In this document: one piece after another, positions 60,870 to 64,000 of the stretch | How positions within the stretch are numbered: position 1 is the first letter of the stretch | Layout of the letters: each line of letters starts with the position of its first letter | Assembly: GCF_009664855.1 (NCBI RefSeq) | Contig: NZ_CP045928.1 | Coordinates: 4,399,007 to 4,463,006 of the forward strand | Origin: Flavobacterium sp. SLB02 | GTDB taxonomy: Bacteria; Bacteroidota; Bacteroidia; Flavobacteriales; Flavobacteriaceae | DNA length: 64,000 nucleotides | Direction: 5' to 3' | Translations under genes and position numbers: made by a program | The notes under the pieces: generated by a model | Told to the model about the DNA's origin: nothing | What the model saw: the letters and a program-made list of their open reading frames with translations, nothing else | The model's database searches: none

Positions 60870-61781
60870 TTAGAAGAATCTTGGAGATATCATCTTATTA
60901 TAATTATTAAAAAACTCAAAACGAAGGAAAATTTCATGTGATCCTGAATTATATCTTCTTAAATTGGTTGTTTCATGATCGTATCCGTATCCTATGTATA
61001 AACCGTCTGTTACCTGAAAACCTGCCATTGCACTTAATGATGCGCTCCAACGGTATGCAAGACCTATTACAAATTTATCATTGAACATAAAGTTACCCGA
61101 AACATCAACCTGCAAAGGAGCTCCCTGAACCATTTTTGTTAATAACGCCGGCTTAAATTTTATGTACTCTAAATGATCTAAATTAAAGACATAACCTGCC
61201 ATGAAGTAGTAGTTTATTTTATCTTTGAAAATTGCGGTGTCATCATCATCGTATCTTTTGGTTTCGATAAAATTAGGCACGGACAATCCTACATATGCTT
61301 TATCTGAATGCCAATAAATACCTGCTCCTATATTGGGGGTAATTTTATTATCTAAATTTTGAAATTGCAGATCACCCTTAGTTTCAGGATCTAATTTATT
61401 CATATCTAAATTAAAAAGATTCGCTGTGGCTTTTATACCAAAGGAAAGTTTATAGGTTTCAGATGTTGGAACTGTATAAGACAAATCTGCTGATAACGTG
61501 TTTTCGTTCGTTGGACCAATTTTATCATTTACTAAAGAAACTCCTAATCCTAAATTGCTGTTACTTAAAGGCGTATTTATCGAGAAAGTACTGGTTTCAG
61601 GCGCGCCATCAAGCCCAACCCATTGTGTACGATACAATCCAAAAACACTTAAAGCCCCTCGAGAACCTGCATATGCAGGATTTATCGCAATGGTATTGTA
61701 CATATATTGTGTATACTGAGAATCTTGCTGCGCCGAACACACAACCGTGAAAAACATGAAAATTAAAACTATCTTTTTCAT
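60870..61781 (-). CDS. PorP/SprF family type IX secretion membrane protein
   Basis: A 303-aa outer-membrane protein. The signal peptide ends near TVVCSAQ, followed by the family start QDSQYTQYMYNTIAINPAYAGSRGALSVFGLYRTQW and barrel strands through GLYIGYGYDHETTNLRRYNSGSHEIFLRFEF. In F. johnsoniae, SprF is required for secretion of the adjacent large adhesin SprB, whose type B CTD does not work without such a partner. Here it lies 54 bp after an adhesin with this CTD and 14 bp before the OmpA-like gene. Confidence 0.93.
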   Translation of the reverse strand: MKKIVLIFMFFTVVCSAQQDSQYTQYMYNTIAINPAYAGSRGALSVFGLYRTQWVGLDGAPETSTFSINTPLSNSNLGLGVSLVNDKIGPTNENTLSADLSYTVPTSETYKLSFGIKATANLFNLDMNKLDPETKGDLQFQNLDNKITPNIGAGIYWHSDKAYVGLSVPNFIETKRYDDDDTAIFKDKINYYFMAGYVFNLDHLEYIKFKPALLTKMVQGAPLQVDVSGNFMFNDKFVIGLAYRWSASLSAMAGFQVTDGLYIGYGYDHETTNLRRYNSGSHEIFLRFEFFNNYNKMISPRFF

Positions 61782-61835
61782 TTAATAAGGCTTTAAAAAA
61801 ACGACCTGACTAACCATCAGCCCGCTTATATTTTT

Positions 61836-64000
61836 TTACTTGTTGATATATAAATAACCTGAAAGTTCATGCGGATTTGAGCCGCTGTCTTTGTATTTTA
61901 GAATATAGAAATAGGTTCCTACTGGCAATCCTTCAGATTGTTTTACGGTTGTACGTCCTTCAGAGAAACCTTTAAAAGCACGGTCGTCGTTGTTGTAATT
62001 ATCAATATCGTAAACTAAAACTCCCCAACGATTATAAATTTCTACTGTATTGTCAGGATAACATTCTAAACCGCGGATATAAAATCTGCTATTGATATCA
62101 TCTCCGTTTGGAGAGAATGCATTGAAGACTTTTATTGCGCAACCATTTAGCCCTAACACTGTAGGTTTGTCTCCCGTTTCGTTTTCATCATCTGATAAGT
62201 CATCCACAACAACTCCTTTTGCACTTCGCGCCTGAACACTCGCCTGATTACTTACACTTCCTTTGTTGATATCGCTTTGTGTAATTTTGTAAATAGCAGT
62301 AAAATTATGTTGGTCGGATTCGTTTACATTTAAATTAATGGCTTGTCCTGAAACTACTACACCCGGTAATGGATCTGCGATCATAACGCCCGTTAATGGA
62401 ACATTACCGGTATTGGTTACTTTAAATTTATAAGTAATCGTTTCTCCTGCATTAGCAAATCCGCTACCGTTTTCATCATTAAATACTGCTGTTTTTATGA
62501 TTGCAATAGAAGGAACTTCCACAAAAACGCTTAGTGTTGCCGAAGCGCAATTGTTTGGATTCGATTTTTCACAAACCTGATATGTTAATGAATAACTTCC
62601 TCCAGGTGTATTTGGTTTCACATTTACAGTTCCGTCTGAATTGAATTCAAAATACGGACTTGGTGTATTTGAAAGCACAATCTCAAGAGGATTAACCGGC
62701 AATCCTTTTACTAAATCATTATCTAAAACATTGATAAACTCAAGAGCACCATTTATTCCGTCAACATTTACTATGCCATCATTATTAGCAATGATCTGTA
62801 TTAATGGAGTTATTGGCGGATTATTCACTACTGAAATTTTCGCAATTGCCTGGCTGCAATTAGTCGTTGGGTTTAAAGCTTCACAAATTTGATATGTTAA
62901 TTCATAAGTTCCTGTTGGTGTTCCCGGTTTTATTTCGATAATACCATTTGCTTTTAAAATCAAATTAGGATTTGGAACAAGAGTCGTTAAAACAACATCT
63001 GAAGGATTAACCTTCGATCCGTTTAACGTATCATTATCAAATATACTTGTTGTTGAACTTTGCCCTTTACTAGTATCTACAGTTCCTGCATTATCGTTAT
63101 TTGCTTGTAAAGCTCCTGGTTTTACCGTAACTTCAATTTTATTTGTAGCACAGTTTGTTGGGTTTAAAAGCTCGCAGATTTCATACGTTAACTCGTAATT
63201 TCCTGCTGGCGCGTTGGCTCCTAGAACTGCGTTTCCGTTAGTATCAATTGTCAAATATCCTTTTGGATCTGTGCCCGGAGTTAATTTTACATCCGATGGA
63301 TTTAATTTTGTTCCGTTTTTTGTATCGTTATCCAAAACATTGATAAGCGTCTGAGAAGTATTTCCTCCCACTACTGATCCTGCTGAGTCTAAATTAGCCA
63401 CTAAATCTGCTGCTGTTACAACAACTGTTGATGTTGCTGTTGAACAGTTTGTGGCAGGATTATTATTATCACAGATGGTGTATTCTACATCGTAACTTCC
63501 TGCTTTTACTCCTGCACTTACCCTTACAGTTCCGTCTGTAGGATTCACTGTAAATCCTGTTGGAGCAGTTGCTCTTAGGGTAACTTCTCCCGGATTTGAT
63601 CCAATTACAGCCTGAACTCCGTTTAATGTATCCGATGCAATAAGCGAAGTTGTGCTTCCCCCTGTGCTTCCGTTAATTGGACCTAAGTTTTCTTTTACTG
63701 CAAGGATTGCAGGGGCTGTTACCGTAACTTCAATTTTATTTGTAGCACAGTTTGTTGGGTTTAAAAGCTCGCAGATTTCATACGTTAACTCGTAATTTCC
63801 TGCTGGCGCGTTGGCTCCTAAAACTGCGTTTCCGTTAGTATCAATTGTCAAATATCCTTTTGGATCTGTTCCAGGAGTTAATTTTACATCCGATGGATTT
63901 AATTTTGTTCCGTTTTTTGTATCGTTATCCAAAACATTGATAAGCGTCTGAGAAGTATTTCCTCCCACTACTGATCCTGCTGAGTCTAAATTAGCCACTA
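61836..64000 (-). CDS. Repetitive cell-surface adhesin with gliding-type CTD (5' part outside window)
   Basis: At least 720 aa of a larger secreted protein; the frame is open through the window edge and the apparent first codon is an internal GTG. It consists of about 100-residue beta-sandwich modules with DNDxxNG and YEICELLNPTNC-type motifs, two Cys per module, then a DUF11/DUF7507-like domain (NAGETITYKFKVTNTGNVPLTGV) and a C-terminal gliding-motility domain (FNAFSPNGDDINSRFYI to ELSGYLYINK, TIGR04131-like). This type B CTD marks it for T9SS export with the SprF-like partner downstream. Two modules are almost identical at DNA level. Confidence 0.9.
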   Translation of the reverse strand, partial: VANLDSAGSVVGGNTSQTLINVLDNDTKNGTKLNPSDVKLTPGTDPKGYLTIDTNGNAVLGANAPAGNYELTYEICELLNPTNCATNKIEVTVTAPAILAVKENLGPINGSTGGSTTSLIASDTLNGVQAVIGSNPGEVTLRATAPTGFTVNPTDGTVRVSAGVKAGSYDVEYTICDNNNPATNCSTATSTVVVTAADLVANLDSAGSVVGGNTSQTLINVLDNDTKNGTKLNPSDVKLTPGTDPKGYLTIDTNGNAVLGANAPAGNYELTYEICELLNPTNCATNKIEVTVKPGALQANNDNAGTVDTSKGQSSTTSIFDNDTLNGSKVNPSDVVLTTLVPNPNLILKANGIIEIKPGTPTGTYELTYQICEALNPTTNCSQAIAKISVVNNPPITPLIQIIANNDGIVNVDGINGALEFINVLDNDLVKGLPVNPLEIVLSNTPSPYFEFNSDGTVNVKPNTPGGSYSLTYQVCEKSNPNNCASATLSVFVEVPSIAIIKTAVFNDENGSGFANAGETITYKFKVTNTGNVPLTGVMIADPLPGVVVSGQAINLNVNESDQHNFTAIYKITQSDINKGSVSNQASVQARSAKGVVVDDLSDDENETGDKPTVLGLNGCAIKVFNAFSPNGDDINSRFYIRGLECYPDNTVEIYNRWGVLVYDIDNYNNDDRAFKGFSEGRTTVKQSEGLPVGTYFYILKYKDSGSNPHELSGYLYINK
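63122..63403 (-). repeat. 282-bp adhesin repeat unit, copy 1
   Basis: Encodes one ~94-aa module. It is identical to 63719-64000 except for three bases. The copies begin 597 bp apart. Confidence 0.95.
63719..64000 (-). repeat. 282-bp adhesin repeat unit, copy 2 (reaches window edge)
   Basis: Same sequence as 63122-63403 with three substitutions. The match continues to the last base of the window, so the repeat may be longer and further copies may exist outside. Confidence 0.95.

Noticed and set aside
62000..64000. CRISPR-like periodic repeat at the window end
   Set aside because: The repeats are 282 bp, in an open reading frame and encode protein modules; there are no short repeats with unique spacers.

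Overview
The window looks like chromosomal DNA of a gliding Flavobacterium-type member of the Bacteroidota, close to F. johnsoniae in gene content. The evidence is low GC, -7 boxes of the form TAnnTTTG instead of E. coli-type promoters, absence of Shine-Dalgarno sequences, and type IX secretion (T9SS) and gliding genes (sprA, remB, porG, three PorP/SprF paralogues, a gliding-type C-terminal domain). Many outer-membrane proteins are of Bacteroidota-only families (DUF4270, DUF4403, DUF4907, DUF6268-like). No rRNA, tRNA, IS element, prophage or CRISPR array was recognised. Nearly all of it is core genome; the unusual material is in the intergenic repeats and in one accessory-looking signalling cluster.

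Layout. 1-1.7 kb: GlxA-type AraC regulator (cut by the window edge) and a YkuD_2 lipoprotein. 1.8-5.6 kb: proteostasis block tig, clpP, clpX. 5.7-9.5 kb: small membrane protein, alpha/beta hydrolase, pdxJ, CBS protein, nadK. 9.7-15.4 kb: porG-uppS-bamA-skp-skp unit for envelope biogenesis, ending at a strong terminator. 15.5-18.9 kb: murI, an outer-membrane protein and a DUF4270 lipoprotein. 19.1-24.0 kb: barrel, Kelch lipoprotein, DUF4907 lipoprotein, LytS-type kinase, intradiol-dioxygenase-like lipoprotein and LytTR regulator. 24.0-28.7 kb: gamma carbonic anhydrase, PorP/SprF, Nfu protein, MscS channel, tsaB. 28.9-36.0 kb: MacAB/TolC-like exporter with two adaptors and two permeases. 36.2-38.2 kb: DUF4403 and an unknown secreted protein.

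38.2-43.4 kb: cytochrome oxidase assembly and subunits (cyoE, two subunit III genes, subunit IV, SCO, a Cys-less SCO-like protein, DUF420, a small CxxC membrane protein); subunits I and II are not here. 43.5-55.2 kb: the gliding/T9SS locus remB-deoC and ruvA-sprA-gcvH-vanZ, where sprA encodes the giant outer-membrane translocon. 55.3-58.1 kb: maeB and a CBS protein. 58.8-64 kb: an OmpA/PorE-like protein, a PorP/SprF protein and the C-terminal part of a repetitive adhesin with a gliding-type CTD, a typical secretion-partner cassette.

The most notable non-coding signal is a family of structured intergenic repeats (about 65-150 bp) with AGCCC-nGAT ends and a variable central hairpin, present at 0.9, 4.1 and 58.5 kb. 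Related CCCGAT...ATCGGG palindromes occur inside terminators. Also notable are a nested perfect palindrome after clpX, a 13-bp inverted repeat over the tig promoter, spaced direct repeats upstream of the LytTR cluster, and almost identical 282-bp repeats in the adhesin.
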